62,118 bases of DNA from an uncultured Phocaeicola sp. (GTDB taxonomy: Bacteria; Bacteroidota; Bacteroidia; Bacteroidales; Bacteroidaceae). The DNA lies in assembly GCA_958434805.1 (NCBI GenBank), contig CAUBDX010000015.1, positions 1 through 62,118 on the forward strand, given 5' to 3'. Below, piece after piece: positions 9,715 to 18,571 of the stretch. Within the stretch, counting starts at the first letter, position 1; every line of letters begins with the position of its first letter. The notes beneath the pieces were generated by a model. The model was not told where the DNA came from. It worked only from the letters and a program-made list of their open reading frames with translations, and did not search any database. The translations under genes and the position numbers were made by a program.

Positions 9715-11790
9715 ATGAATAAACTGACAATGAAATATATAAATAAACTCACATGGAGTCTGATTCTCTGCACCGGTCTTTTCACCGCGTGCAGCGATGA
9801 CGACGAACCAGTCGGTCCCGGTGAAATTGCCGTAGACAAGACTGAAATTGCAGTGGGACCGGAAGGAGGCTCGGAACTGATTGAGGTGACGACTCCCGAC
9901 AGCTGGGTGGCTCAGGTAGCAGCTCCTTGGGTGATGGTTTCTCCGGCTAACGGAAACGGCTCAATGGAAAGCAAGGTAAGCATCGGTGCTACACTGGAAT
10001 ACCAAAGCCGCTCAACCGACTTGCTGTATCGCACTGCAAGCGGCAAGAGCCAGACCGTAACCGTTACGCAGTTAGGGTATGGTAAACAAATCTACCTGAA
10101 AGAAAACGTGGTAGAGGTAGAAAGCTCTGCTGACTACGAAAAACGCCTCGTTGATTTCACCATCACTGCCAATGTGGAATGTATCATCGACAAGGTGGAA
10201 TATGAGTTTGAAACCAACGGAGTAGAACTGACGGAAGCTGAAATGGCGGAAGCTGAAAAAGAAAAAACCGGATGGTTGCTGCGCCGAATCGGAAAGAATG
10301 AAATCAAGCTGGAAGATTTGAAAGAAACTGCAGTGACCAACCAGAAAGACCTCGGCATCGTACTCGATGAAGGTTCTCGTCCGCGTACCGTAAAACTGAA
10401 CTGCCGCTGGAACATGAACATCGTGCCTTGGGTGCGCGTGGCTAAGATTTATCTGGCTGCTAAAAATGCAGACGACCAGCTGGTGAACGATAAGGGAGAA
10501 AACATCGACCACGTTATCCTGACCGTAAAGCAGAAGGCTGCCATGAAGATTGAAGACAACCGTGCCGGCGACTCGCTTGCCATCGTCATGATCAATGAAA
10601 AGGTACGAAGCATGTACCCCATTGAAACCAGCGAGAACATGCGTAACTGGACAGGAGTTACCCTGTGGGAAGAAACCGATGACAATGTACCTGAAGGAGC
10701 TGTGGGACGTGTGCGCTCGGTAGCTTTCAGCATGGTGAATATTGCCGACGGAGATGTATTGCCGCGTGAAGTGCGTTACCTGAAATACTTGGAATCGTTC
10801 TCTATCGCCAGCAACGACAACAGCCAGATTCGCAACGTGAAGATTTGTGACGAACTCTGCGACCTTAAGTATTTGAAGAGCCTGACCGTGAAAGCGTATG
10901 GCTTGCAGGAACTGCCGAAGAACTTCAAGAATTTGAAGGAGTCGCTCGAAGTACTCGACTTGAGTTTCAACAGCTTTACCAGCCTCGATGCACTGACTCA
11001 AATCATCAACAAACCGAACTTCGAGAAGATGCGCAAACTGCATCTGTACGGACAGCGCAGAAACGATGTGGTAATCGACCTGCAACAGTCGCAAAGCGAT
11101 GGCTATAAATACAATGGTAATCCGCTCGGTCTGCACTTCAATATGAATGGAAGTGGTCCTGACGATCCGAAAGAAACCAATGCTTTCTTGCAACTGCTCA
11201 CTTGGGAAGATCTGGAAGCACTGGAACTGTCGTACTGCTTCATGGAAGGTACACTGCCTACCGATGAGCAGATGGAAACAGCTTTGAAAGCTGCTAATAA
11301 ACCGCTTCACTATACAGAAGCTGACTTCTCGGAAGACAAGAAAGCTTACCTCACCAAACTGGTAGGTGATACTTGTAGATGGTTATTAAGTGATAAAGAA
11401 GTTACTCGTAAAACAGCAGACGGCAAACCAATTGATGGTGCCACAGTGAAAGGTAATGAAGTATTGCGTGTATTACCGCGTGCCCGTGCCTTCTCATTAA
11501 ACTTGAACTTCTTCACCGGTGAGCTGCCCAACTGGATTCTGTTCCACCCGCACTTTGCAGAATGGAAACCGACTGCCTTGATTTTCAATCAGCAGGAAAA
11601 GGGTAAGAACTCGGATGGTGAACCGGTAGGTTTCAGCAACATTGATGCCGATAACTACAACTTCTCTTATTACTACGGAGCAAAACCGAATGATGAAGAA
11701 GCGGCTTATCCGAAGTATTACAGTCTCTATGTGGCAAGCACGGGAGACCAGGAGGAAGAAACCATTTCGATTCCTTACAGAAGAAGATAA
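9715..11790 (+). CDS. BACON and leucine-rich-repeat surface lipoprotein
   Basis: Lipoprotein of 691 residues with lipobox FTAC (Cys26) and SDDDEP after it. A BACON-like domain spans about residues 36-120 (GGSELIEVTTPDSW..., closing with VTVTQLG). A middle beta-rich region follows, then leucine-rich repeats at about 330-480 (LEVLDLSFNSF). The start at 9715 gives a short extension; ATG at 9730 is a possible alternative start. It shares modular logic with the preceding LRR lipoprotein and the acidic signal of its neighbours. This is the last lipoprotein before an octamer-repeat array that separates it from the protease gene. Confidence 0.8.
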   Translation: MNKLTMKYINKLTWSLILCTGLFTACSDDDEPVGPGEIAVDKTEIAVGPEGGSELIEVTTPDSWVAQVAAPWVMVSPANGNGSMESKVSIGATLEYQSRSTDLLYRTASGKSQTVTVTQLGYGKQIYLKENVVEVESSADYEKRLVDFTITANVECIIDKVEYEFETNGVELTEAEMAEAEKEKTGWLLRRIGKNEIKLEDLKETAVTNQKDLGIVLDEGSRPRTVKLNCRWNMNIVPWVRVAKIYLAAKNADDQLVNDKGENIDHVILTVKQKAAMKIEDNRAGDSLAIVMINEKVRSMYPIETSENMRNWTGVTLWEETDDNVPEGAVGRVRSVAFSMVNIADGDVLPREVRYLKYLESFSIASNDNSQIRNVKICDELCDLKYLKSLTVKAYGLQELPKNFKNLKESLEVLDLSFNSFTSLDALTQIINKPNFEKMRKLHLYGQRRNDVVIDLQQSQSDGYKYNGNPLGLHFNMNGSGPDDPKETNAFLQLLTWEDLEALELSYCFMEGTLPTDEQMETALKAANKPLHYTEADFSEDKKAYLTKLVGDTCRWLLSDKEVTRKTADGKPIDGATVKGNEVLRVLPRARAFSLNLNFFTGELPNWILFHPHFAEWKPTALIFNQQEKGKNSDGEPVGFSNIDADNYNFSYYYGAKPNDEEAAYPKYYSLYVASTGDQEEETISIPYRRR

Positions 11791-11794
11791 CGAG

Positions 11795-11977
11795 GCGATA
11801 AGTTAACCAGTTAATGAGGTTACAAGTTGACGAGGTTACAAGGTTACAAGTTGACAAGGTTCTAAAATGCAAAGGTTTTAAAAACCTGGTCAACTGGTCA
11901 ACTGAAGAAAAACCTTGTCAACTGGTCAACTCGTCAACTGGTCAACTAAAAAACTCGTCAACCAAAAAAATACTCAA
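11795..11977. repeat. Octamer-repeat array A (two-armed)
   Basis: The left arm at 11795-11858 is eight consecutive 8-bp units all ending AG (GCGATAAG, TTAACCAG, TTAATGAG, GTTACAAG, TTGACGAG...). A centre contains TTCTAAAATGCAA. The right arm, about 11886-11977, is units of the form CTGGTCAA, CTTGTCAA, CTCGTCAA, CTAAAAAA. The arms are reverse-complementary in kind and could fold into a long hairpin. It ends 21 nt before the protease start at 11999. Confidence 0.9.
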
Positions 11978-11998
11978 ATAATAAAGAATAAAGAAAGA

Positions 11999-14092
11999 AT
12001 GAAAAAAAGATTTCTATATGCAGCCTTATTCGCCGGAGTTTTTTCAGCCTGTTCCGATGAACAGTTTGAAACTCCTTCTGTTCCCACCGACGAACAGACG
12101 GAAGTGGTAATTCCTTCGGATGCCACATCGGGCGAACTGCTGATTAAATTCAAGCCGGAGATGACCGATATTCTGGATCAGGCTCTGGCACGTGCTTCCC
12201 GTGCGGGAGGCCCCGCTACCCGTTCGGGCATTCCTTCTACCGACGAGGTGCTGAACATCTTGGGAGGTTATCACTTTGAGCGTGTATTCCCCGTAGATGC
12301 CAAAAATGAAGAACGTACCCGTGAAGCAGGACTTCACTTGTGGTATCTGGTGAAATTTGATGAAAACACCGACTTGAAGAAAGCTGCGCAAGACTTGAAG
12401 AAGTTGGGCGAGATTTCAAAAGTGCAGGCAAACGGCCACATCAAGCGTGCCTACAACAATAAGAAACGCGTGTATTTCAACGAACCTGCCATGACCAGCC
12501 GTGCTTCAAGAGCTGCCAATGTAAACCTTCCGTTTGCCGCAGACCCCGGCTTCAACTGTCAGTGGCATTACTTCAATACAGGTAATTACCCCAGCTTTGA
12601 AAAAAAGAACGACAATCAGGCTGAAGCCATCCAAGGCTGCGACGTGAACGTAGTGGAAGCTTGGCAGAAATGTACCGGAGACCCTTCAATCATCGTGGCA
12701 GTGCTCGACGAAGGAGTGATGAACACACACCCTGACTTGGTGGACAACATCTGGGTAAACGAAGGTGAAGTACAGGGAGCCGGCAAGGATGCTGACGGAA
12801 ACGGTTACAAAGACGATGTTCATGGATATAACTTTGTAAACAACACCGGTCTCATCAGCTGGACCGATGCCAACGACACGGGCCACGGTACCCACGTAGC
12901 AGGAACCATTGCTGCCGTAAACGGAAACAACAGAGGCGTGAGCGGTATCGCCGGAGGAAACGGAACTCCCAACAGCGGTGTGAAAATCATGTCGTGTCAG
13001 GTATTCTCTGGTCAATACGGTGTATCGCTGACCGGTGAAGCACGTGCCATCAAGTATGCAGCCGATAACGGTGCGGTGATTCTTCAGTGCAGCTGGGGAT
13101 TGAACTCTGCCGATGCAAGCATGATTGAAGGTTATCAGCCCGGACCTGCTACCGAAAAAGAATGGGCAGAAACCTATCCGCTTGAAAAAGAAGCCATCGA
13201 TTACTTCATCCACAACGCCGGTTCGCCGAACGGAATCATCGACGGAGGTGTGGCTATCTTTGCTGCCGGTAATGAATATGCCGGCATCCCAGCCTTCCCT
13301 GCCGCTTACTCGAAAGTGGTATGTGTAAGTGCTACGGCTGCCGACTTTACTCCTTCTTCGTATACCAACTACGGAACAGAGGTAACACTCAGCGCACCGG
13401 GCGGTGATTTTGAGTATTATGGCAAAATCGGTGAAAACGATAAAGATATGTGGCAGGAAAATGAGACTAACGAAGCACAGGGCTCTATCCTTTCTACCCT
13501 GATCAAGAACGGCCAGCCGGCTTACGGTTACATGGACGGAACGTCTATGGCTTGTCCGCACGTATCGGGAGTGGCTGCTTTGGGACTCTCTTACGCTGCT
13601 CAACAGCGCCGTCACTTCAAGGCGAACGACTTCGTAGCTCTGATGAAGCAAGCTGTGAAACCGCTGGATCATCTTTACGGAGGGGGCAAGAAGAAAACCT
13701 ATTACCGCAATCACGTGGTAGGTGCTGCTTCGGCTGAAACGGTGCCTTTGTCACAGTACATCGGTAAAATGGGTAGCGGACTGATTGATGCCAAGATGTT
13801 GCTCGACTTCATTGATGATGCCAACAACAGCTATGACATGAAACTTCCGAACATCTATCTGGCTGCAGGAAGCAACGACAAGAAAGAGCTGAAGCTGTAT
13901 TTTGAGGGCACTGCATTCACCTGCGAAGTGGAAGATGCCACCATTGCTACCGCTGCAGTGGAAGGAAGTGTTCTGACTGTTACCGGTGTGAAGGCAGGAA
14001 CTACCCGACTCACCGTGAAGACAGCAGAAGGTCAATCGCAAACAGTCATGGTTACGGTGGGCAAGAAAGCCGGCGACCATGGTTGGATGTAA
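11999..14092 (+). CDS. Subtilisin-like serine protease lipoprotein (S8 family)
   Basis: Secreted or surface S8 peptidase of 697 residues from ATG 11999. The start is chosen because it begins a lipoprotein signal (lipobox FSAC, Cys18, then SDEQF); an upstream ATG at 11915 would only translate the octamer-repeat array. An N-terminal propeptide-like region (about 40-140) precedes the catalytic domain: Asp237 (VAVLDEG), His296 (GHGTHVAGT) and Ser516 (GTSMACPHVSG) form the expected triad. The C-terminus (about 620-690) resembles a bacterial Ig-like BIG2 domain. Following a SusC/SusD pair and LRR lipoproteins, it probably cleaves proteins whose fragments are imported. The family call is firm; the role is inferred. 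Confidence 0.92.
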   Translation: MKKRFLYAALFAGVFSACSDEQFETPSVPTDEQTEVVIPSDATSGELLIKFKPEMTDILDQALARASRAGGPATRSGIPSTDEVLNILGGYHFERVFPVDAKNEERTREAGLHLWYLVKFDENTDLKKAAQDLKKLGEISKVQANGHIKRAYNNKKRVYFNEPAMTSRASRAANVNLPFAADPGFNCQWHYFNTGNYPSFEKKNDNQAEAIQGCDVNVVEAWQKCTGDPSIIVAVLDEGVMNTHPDLVDNIWVNEGEVQGAGKDADGNGYKDDVHGYNFVNNTGLISWTDANDTGHGTHVAGTIAAVNGNNRGVSGIAGGNGTPNSGVKIMSCQVFSGQYGVSLTGEARAIKYAADNGAVILQCSWGLNSADASMIEGYQPGPATEKEWAETYPLEKEAIDYFIHNAGSPNGIIDGGVAIFAAGNEYAGIPAFPAAYSKVVCVSATAADFTPSSYTNYGTEVTLSAPGGDFEYYGKIGENDKDMWQENETNEAQGSILSTLIKNGQPAYGYMDGTSMACPHVSGVAALGLSYAAQQRRHFKANDFVALMKQAVKPLDHLYGGGKKKTYYRNHVVGAASAETVPLSQYIGKMGSGLIDAKMLLDFIDDANNSYDMKLPNIYLAAGSNDKKELKLYFEGTAFTCEVEDATIATAAVEGSVLTVTGVKAGTTRLTVKTAEGQSQTVMVTVGKKAGDHGWM

Positions 14093-14106
14093 AACCTTAC
14101 GAAAAC

Positions 14107-14907
14107 ATGAATACGGTAAAAAAGGTGAAAACTTTTATCATAGGGGCGGGACTCGCCTTAGCTGTGCCTGTACAGGCACAGCTAAGCGGTGCGCCTGATG
14201 CCTACCAAGTCTTGCATCCTTCGCTACTGACTGACGGCAAGGAACTGATCCGGTTTGCTGAAACCCGGAAAGACTTAGGTACACTGACCGAGGACGATGC
14301 TCCGGTGACTTGCCGCTTTGTGGGGACAAACGTAAGTGGACAGACAATATACATCGAGCGCATCCATACCACTTGCGGCTGCACGGCGGCTCAGCTCAGC
14401 CGACGGGAACTGCATCCGGGAGATACCTGCGAGGTACGGCTTACTTATACAGCCAAAAATCATCCGGGTACCATTGATGCGGATGCGTTTGTTTACTTGT
14501 CGGTATCAGACAAGCATCCGGCAGCCCGACTGACACTGACCGGAAACGTAGTGCCGGGTGCGGATGAATGGGCACGCTTCCGTTACAGCATGGGAGCGTT
14601 ACGGCTGAAGCAGAATAAGGTGAAATTTTCCGGTGTGAGCAAAGGGATGGAACCGGAAGCACGCATTCTTTGCGGCAACAGCAGCAAAGAGCCGTTACGG
14701 ATTACTGCCTTGCTCATTCCCGACTTTGCTGTCCTGCGGACTGAACCGGAGGTGATTCCTCCCGGTGAAGAAGCCGATTTGGTCATTACCCTCTATCCGG
14801 ACCGATTTTCTGAAACGCCCCCCAAAAGCCTCAGCTTTCCGGTCATTCTGGAAGGGGTAAAAGGAAAACCTTCCGACCGGACCATTCATGTGGAAGTGTG
14901 TTTTTAA
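14107..14907 (+). CDS. DUF1573 domain periplasmic protein
   Basis: Protein of 267 residues from ATG 14107, where a normal signal peptide begins (cleavage after VQAQ). An upstream in-frame ATG at 14083 overlaps the protease stop codon and adds only eight polar residues. The IHTTCGCTAAQ segment and the following beta strands are typical of DUF1573, an ASPM/Hydin-like Ig fold frequent in Bacteroidetes; a second Ig-like repeat follows. The function is unknown. The 14-nt gap from the protease suggests co-transcription. Confidence 0.8.
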   Translation: MNTVKKVKTFIIGAGLALAVPVQAQLSGAPDAYQVLHPSLLTDGKELIRFAETRKDLGTLTEDDAPVTCRFVGTNVSGQTIYIERIHTTCGCTAAQLSRRELHPGDTCEVRLTYTAKNHPGTIDADAFVYLSVSDKHPAARLTLTGNVVPGADEWARFRYSMGALRLKQNKVKFSGVSKGMEPEARILCGNSSKEPLRITALLIPDFAVLRTEPEVIPPGEEADLVITLYPDRFSETPPKSLSFPVILEGVKGKPSDRTIHVEVCF

Positions 14908-14934
14908 AACGAACAAATTCAAGTTTCGCAAAAG

Positions 14935-14992
14935 CTCAACTTGTTAGTTGACAAGGCTTCAGATGACAAGTTGACAAGGTTTTAGTTACCTT
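14935..14992. repeat. Octamer-type repeat B (short, degenerate)
   Basis: Two copies of TTGACAAG (14948-14955 and 14971-14978) in the intergenic space, with TTAG/ACAAG-type units between them and CTCAACTTG before them. It matches array units in other spacers but is short and imperfect, and it does not directly precede a start codon. Confidence 0.6.
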
Positions 14993-15040
14993 GAAAGCGA
15001 ACCTGCAAAACTTAAATAAGAAACTTATAAAAGGAAAGAT

Positions 15041-15514
15041 ATGAAGAATCTATTCAAACTCATGGCGATTCTTACCTTCGTCTGCTGCTTTGCTTCTTGC
15101 GACGATGAGGAAGAAATCATCCCTACCCTTCCGGTCACTTCTGCCAACTTAGACGGTGTATGGCAAATGACGGAATGGAATAACGGAGAAGCTCTGCCTG
15201 AAGAACTGTACTCATACATCGTGTTCAACCGGAAAGAGCAGACTTTTGAGATTTACGGTAACCTGAACAGTATGTATGCCGAACTCTTCACCGGAGAATT
15301 TAAGCTGAAAAACGACCCTTATCTGGGCTCGGTAATCAGTGGAGAATATAACTTCGGACAGGGTAAATGGGCGAACGAGTATATCGTAACCAACCTGCTG
15401 CCAAGCGGAGAAATGACTTGGACTGCAACTGAAGACGCAGAGGATGTTCGTAAGTTTGTCCGCTGTGAAAAGGTTCCTGAAGAAATTGTCGAGGAATCGA
15501 AAAAAGACGAATAA
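15041..15514 (+). CDS. Small lipocalin-like lipoprotein
   Basis: Lipoprotein of 157 residues: lipobox FASC (Cys20) followed by DDEEE, so probably surface-exposed. After a short linker the sequence LDGVWQMTEWNNG resembles the first strand of Bacteroidetes lipocalin-like domains, followed by alternating beta strands. No enzyme motif is visible. It shares orientation and signal type with the SusC/SusD locus, but 133 nt and a repeat separate it from the DUF1573 gene, so it may have its own transcript. It ends at a strong terminator. Confidence 0.65.
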   Translation: MKNLFKLMAILTFVCCFASCDDEEEIIPTLPVTSANLDGVWQMTEWNNGEALPEELYSYIVFNRKEQTFEIYGNLNSMYAELFTGEFKLKNDPYLGSVISGEYNFGQGKWANEYIVTNLLPSGEMTWTATEDAEDVRKFVRCEKVPEEIVEESKKDE

Positions 15515-15546
15515 GCGTTTCACCTCATTCGCCTAAGCGGATAAAG

Positions 15547-15590
15547 AAAAACGTCAAAGCGTTTCGGTTGAAATGCTTTGACGTTTTTTT
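15547..15590 (+). terminator. Rho-independent terminator after the lipocalin-like gene
   Basis: Stem ACGTCAAAGC (15551-15560) pairs with GCTTTGACGT (15575-15584) and is followed by a T run. It lies between convergent genes and could serve both strands because A residues precede the left arm. Confidence 0.9.
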
Positions 15591-15630
15591 AATCAACCTG
15601 CTAAGGAGGTTGTAAGTTTTTAGACCTTTC

Positions 15631-16410
15631 TTATTTCTTTTCCAGACCAGCCACTTCCTGACCGTTTTCATCCAGCAAAGACAGGTTGCCATCTGCATCT
15701 ACAGCAAAGCTGCGAACCTTACCCAGTGCTTCCATGATTTTACCTTCTGTATCCATATCCGGACAAGACATCATGGTAGAAATCATCTGACCGAACTGCA
15801 AAGAAGCCGGATTACCTTCTTCCTGAACCAAGTTTCCGTTAACAGTGTTACATCCGGCATTACCGTGTACACGCTTCTCGGCTACATTGAAAGCCAGGAA
15901 CGGAGTATTTTCCATTTCGCCAAGTGTTTCACCGCCTACAGAAACCAGTGTCCATTCCCCTTCCAGTGAGTTCAATGAAACTTCAGCAACTTTACGCTTT
16001 GCCACAGTCATAACGTTATTGCCCTCTGCATCTACCAAGACCAGTTTGTCTTCTGTACCTGAATAACCTGCAATTTTATCTAATGCTGCCAATACTTTGC
16101 TTTCTGCTTCCATCTCCGGACACATCATACGGGTTGCCCCTACTGAAGTGAAACGGATTTTACCCGGCTGTACAGAGTCGTATTCCACTACTCCCATCAC
16201 ACGGTTACAGCCTGCATTTCCGTAAAGGCGTTTTCCAGCCATGTCCAGTCCCAGGAATGGCTTAGCGTCAGCCGATACAGCTTCTCCGTTTACATCAACG
16301 ATAGTCCACTCACCGGCCAAATCCACATTCGCTGTTTTAGAACCGGTACCACAACTTCCCATAAATACGGCAAATCCCATAGCCGCAATGCTCATAAAAA
16401 TTTTTCTCAT
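15631..16410 (-). CDS. Tandem META-domain lipoprotein
   Basis: Lipoprotein of 259 residues (lipobox MGSC, Cys20) with two consecutive META/HslJ-like domains at about residues 28-130 and 145-257. Each starts with a LAGEWTIVDVNGE or LEGEWTLVSVGGE strand and contains the GNAGCN motif and an MMCPEME or MMSCPDMD helix. The +2 residues are GTGSK, not acidic, so it probably faces the periplasm. HslJ-type proteins are linked to stress and novobiocin resistance in enterobacteria; the role here is unknown. The gene is monocistronic, convergent with the preceding gene, and an octamer array lies just before its start. Confidence 0.85.
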   Translation of the reverse strand: MRKIFMSIAAMGFAVFMGSCGTGSKTANVDLAGEWTIVDVNGEAVSADAKPFLGLDMAGKRLYGNAGCNRVMGVVEYDSVQPGKIRFTSVGATRMMCPEMEAESKVLAALDKIAGYSGTEDKLVLVDAEGNNVMTVAKRKVAEVSLNSLEGEWTLVSVGGETLGEMENTPFLAFNVAEKRVHGNAGCNTVNGNLVQEEGNPASLQFGQMISTMMSCPDMDTEGKIMEALGKVRSFAVDADGNLSLLDENGQEVAGLEKK

Positions 16411-16417
16411 ATACTTA

Positions 16418-16449
16418 TTTTTAAGTTTTTGGGTTGATTAGTTTTTAAG
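16418..16449. repeat. Octamer-repeat array C
   Basis: Four units on the plus strand: TTTTTAAG, TTTTTGGG, TTGATTAG, TTTTTAAG. Read in the sense of the META gene they are CTTAAAAA-type units ending 7 nt before its start codon. Confidence 0.8.
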
Positions 16450-16522
16450 TTACTAAAGAACTAATACTTATACAAAAATACGGATATATTCTGAATACTG
16501 CATGGAATATGGAATTATTTCT

Positions 16523-16530
16523 TATCTTTG
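16523..16530 (+). promoter_or_regulatory. -7 promoter element TATCTTTG
   Basis: Exact TAnnTTTG consensus 53 nt before the dehydrogenase start. No clear -33 TTTG is visible. Confidence 0.65.
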
Positions 16531-16583
16531 CGCTCATAGCTCGGTAAACGTTTGCCGGTTTTTTTTAAAAGTTCAAAGAATAA

Positions 16584-17777
16584 ATGAGTAAAGTATTAAT
16601 CATCGGTGCAGGCGGTGTAGGAACCGTTGTTGCACACAAAGTGGCTCAGCATCCTGAAGTGTTTACAGAAGTAATGATTGCGAGCCGTACCCAGTCAAAA
16701 TGCGATGCTATTGTTAAAGCAATAGGCAACCCTAACATCAAAACTGCGAAGGTGGATGCAGACAATGTAGATGAGCTGGTGGCTTTATTCAATAGCTTTA
16801 AGCCTGAAATTGTAATCAATGTAGCTCTTCCATATCAAGATTTGACTATCATGGAGGCTTGCCTGAAAGCCGGAGTCAACTATCTGGATACGGCAAACTA
16901 TGAGCCGAAAGATGAAGCTCATTTTGAATACAGCTGGCAATGGGCTTACAAGCAGCGGTTTGAAGAAGCCGGACTTACAGCAATCTTAGGCTGTGGCTTC
17001 GACCCGGGAGTAAGTGGTGTCTATACAGCTTATGCAGCTAAACATCATTTTGATGAAATCCATTACTTGGATATCGTGGACTGTAATGCAGGAAACCATC
17101 ATAAAGCTTTTGCTACTAACTTTAATCCGGAAATCAATATCCGCGAAATCACTCAGAACGGACGTTATTATGAGGACGGAAAATGGGTAACTACTCAGCC
17201 GCTGGAATTCCATAAAGACTTGACTTATCCGAATGTGGGACCCCGTGATTCGTATCTGTTGTATCACGAAGAACTGGAATCGCTGGTGAAAAACTTCCCT
17301 ACCATCAAGCGTGCACGCTTCTGGATGACGTTCGGACAGGAATATCTGACTCACTTGCGCGTAATCCAGAACATCGGTATGGCAAGCATCGAACCCATCA
17401 ACTATAACGGAATGGAAATTGTTCCGCTGCAGTTCTTGAAAGCGGTTCTTCCGAATCCGCAGGATTTGGGCGAAAACTATGAAGGTGAAACTTCTATCGG
17501 CTGCCGTATCCGTGGTATCAAGGACGGAAAAGAACATACGTATTATGTATATAATAACTGTTCTCATCAGGCTGCTTATCAGGAAACCGGTATGCAGGGC
17601 GTAAGTTACACCACCGGTGTGCCTGCCATGATTGGTGCCATGATGTTCTTGAAGGGATTATGGAAACGTCCGGGGGTATGGAATGTGGAAGAATTTGACC
17701 CGGATCCGTTCATGGAAGAACTGAATAAGAACGGTCTTCCCTGGCACGAAGTGTTCGACGGTGACCTTGAACTGTAA
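16584..17777 (+). CDS. Carboxy(nor)spermidine dehydrogenase, saccharopine dehydrogenase family
   Basis: Cytosolic NAD(P)H-dependent enzyme of 397 residues. It begins with the Rossmann motif IIGAGGVGTVVAHK and carries the saccharopine-dehydrogenase C-terminal substrate domain, including the ILGCGFDPGVSGVYTAY segment. Family knowledge: in Bacteroidetes and vibrios this clade condenses a diamine with aspartate semialdehyde to form carboxyspermidine or carboxynorspermidine, the alternative polyamine route. The preceding spacer has a TATCTTTG promoter element. No decarboxylase partner lies next to it in this window. Confidence 0.88.
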   Translation: MSKVLIIGAGGVGTVVAHKVAQHPEVFTEVMIASRTQSKCDAIVKAIGNPNIKTAKVDADNVDELVALFNSFKPEIVINVALPYQDLTIMEACLKAGVNYLDTANYEPKDEAHFEYSWQWAYKQRFEEAGLTAILGCGFDPGVSGVYTAYAAKHHFDEIHYLDIVDCNAGNHHKAFATNFNPEINIREITQNGRYYEDGKWVTTQPLEFHKDLTYPNVGPRDSYLLYHEELESLVKNFPTIKRARFWMTFGQEYLTHLRVIQNIGMASIEPINYNGMEIVPLQFLKAVLPNPQDLGENYEGETSIGCRIRGIKDGKEHTYYVYNNCSHQAAYQETGMQGVSYTTGVPAMIGAMMFLKGLWKRPGVWNVEEFDPDPFMEELNKNGLPWHEVFDGDLEL

Positions 17778-17790
17778 TTTTCTTTCAAAG

Positions 17791-18058
17791 GGAACGAGTT
17801 GACAAGGGAACGAGGAAACGAGGGAACAAGGTGACAAGGAAACGAGGGAACAAGGGAACAAGGGAACAAGGAAACGAGGGAACAAGGTGACAAGGGAACG
17901 AGTTGACGAGGGAACAAGGAAACGAGGGAACAAGGTGACAAGGTTCTAAAATGCAATAGTATCTTAAGCCTTGTCAACTCGTCAACTCGTCAACTCGTCA
18001 ACTCAAAAACTTGTCAACTCATCAACTCATCAACTTACCAACCCAAAAAACTAAAAAC
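17791..18058. repeat. Octamer-repeat array D (largest, two-armed)
   Basis: The left arm, 17791-17942, is exactly 19 contiguous 8-bp units of consensus RNNACRAG (GGAACAAG, GAAACGAG, GTGACAAG, TTGACGAG). The centre GTTCTAAAATGCAA closely matches array A. The right arm, 17970-18049, is ten units (CTTGTCAA, CTCGTCAA three times, CTCAAAAA, CTCATCAA twice, CTTACCAA, CCCAAAAA). The arms are broadly complementary, giving a hairpin in many possible registers. It ends about 22 nt before the bcp start. Confidence 0.95.
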
Positions 18059-18071
18059 AAATTTTCATCCA

Positions 18072-18524
18072 ATGAATGTAGGAGATAAAGCTCCCGAAGT
18101 ACTGGGACTCAATGAGAAAGGCGAAGAAATCCGCCTAAGCGACTATAAGGGAAAGAAAGTAGTGCTTTACTTTTATCCTAAAGACATGACTTCGGGATGT
18201 ACTGCCCAAGCATGTAACCTGCGTGACAATTACACGGCGCTCCATGAAGCTGGATATGAAATCATCGGTGTCAGCATCAACGATGCAAAATCGCACCTGA
18301 AATTCATCGAAAAAAACCAGCTTCCTTTTACCCTGATTGCCGATACCGAACTTAAGCTGGTACAGGAGTTTGGCGTTTGGGGCGAAAAGAGTATGTACGG
18401 ACGCAAATATATGGGTACGTTCCGCACTACTTTTATTATTAATGAAGAAGGTATTATTGAGCGAATCATGCTTCCTAAAGAGATAAAGACAAAGGAACAT
18501 GCAGCTCAAATTTTAGGCAACTAA
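18072..18524 (+). CDS. bcp: Thiol peroxidase Bcp (peroxiredoxin)
   Basis: Cytosolic peroxiredoxin of 150 residues, the normal length, that reduces hydroperoxides using thioredoxin. The peroxidatic cysteine is in FYPKDMTSGCTAQACN, with the resolving cysteine five residues later as in the Bcp/PrxQ class. The start is placed directly after octamer array D, where MNVGDKAPEVLGLNEKG begins the usual N-terminal strand. It is probably monocistronic. Confidence 0.93.
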   Translation: MNVGDKAPEVLGLNEKGEEIRLSDYKGKKVVLYFYPKDMTSGCTAQACNLRDNYTALHEAGYEIIGVSINDAKSHLKFIEKNQLPFTLIADTELKLVQEFGVWGEKSMYGRKYMGTFRTTFIINEEGIIERIMLPKEIKTKEHAAQILGN

Positions 18525-18571
18525 GCAAAGGCTTAAAACGGGGAATGGCTGAACCTGCAACTCAGGTTAGC

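Noticed and set aside
10072..11310. 412-codon open frame on the minus strand
   Set aside because: It is antisense to the BACON/LRR lipoprotein, has low-complexity His/Phe/Val-rich composition, and no start context. It reflects codon bias of the real gene.
11915..11998. N-terminal extension of the subtilase
   Set aside because: The extension translates the octamer array (STGQLVNWSTKKLVNQKN) and would hide the lipoprotein signal that begins at 11999.
12686..13714. 342-codon minus-strand frame
   Set aside because: It lies opposite the subtilase catalytic domain, whose triad is intact. The antisense product resembles no protein.
17791..18058. CRISPR array
   Set aside because: Units are 8 bp, contiguous and degenerate with no spacers, and no cas genes are near.
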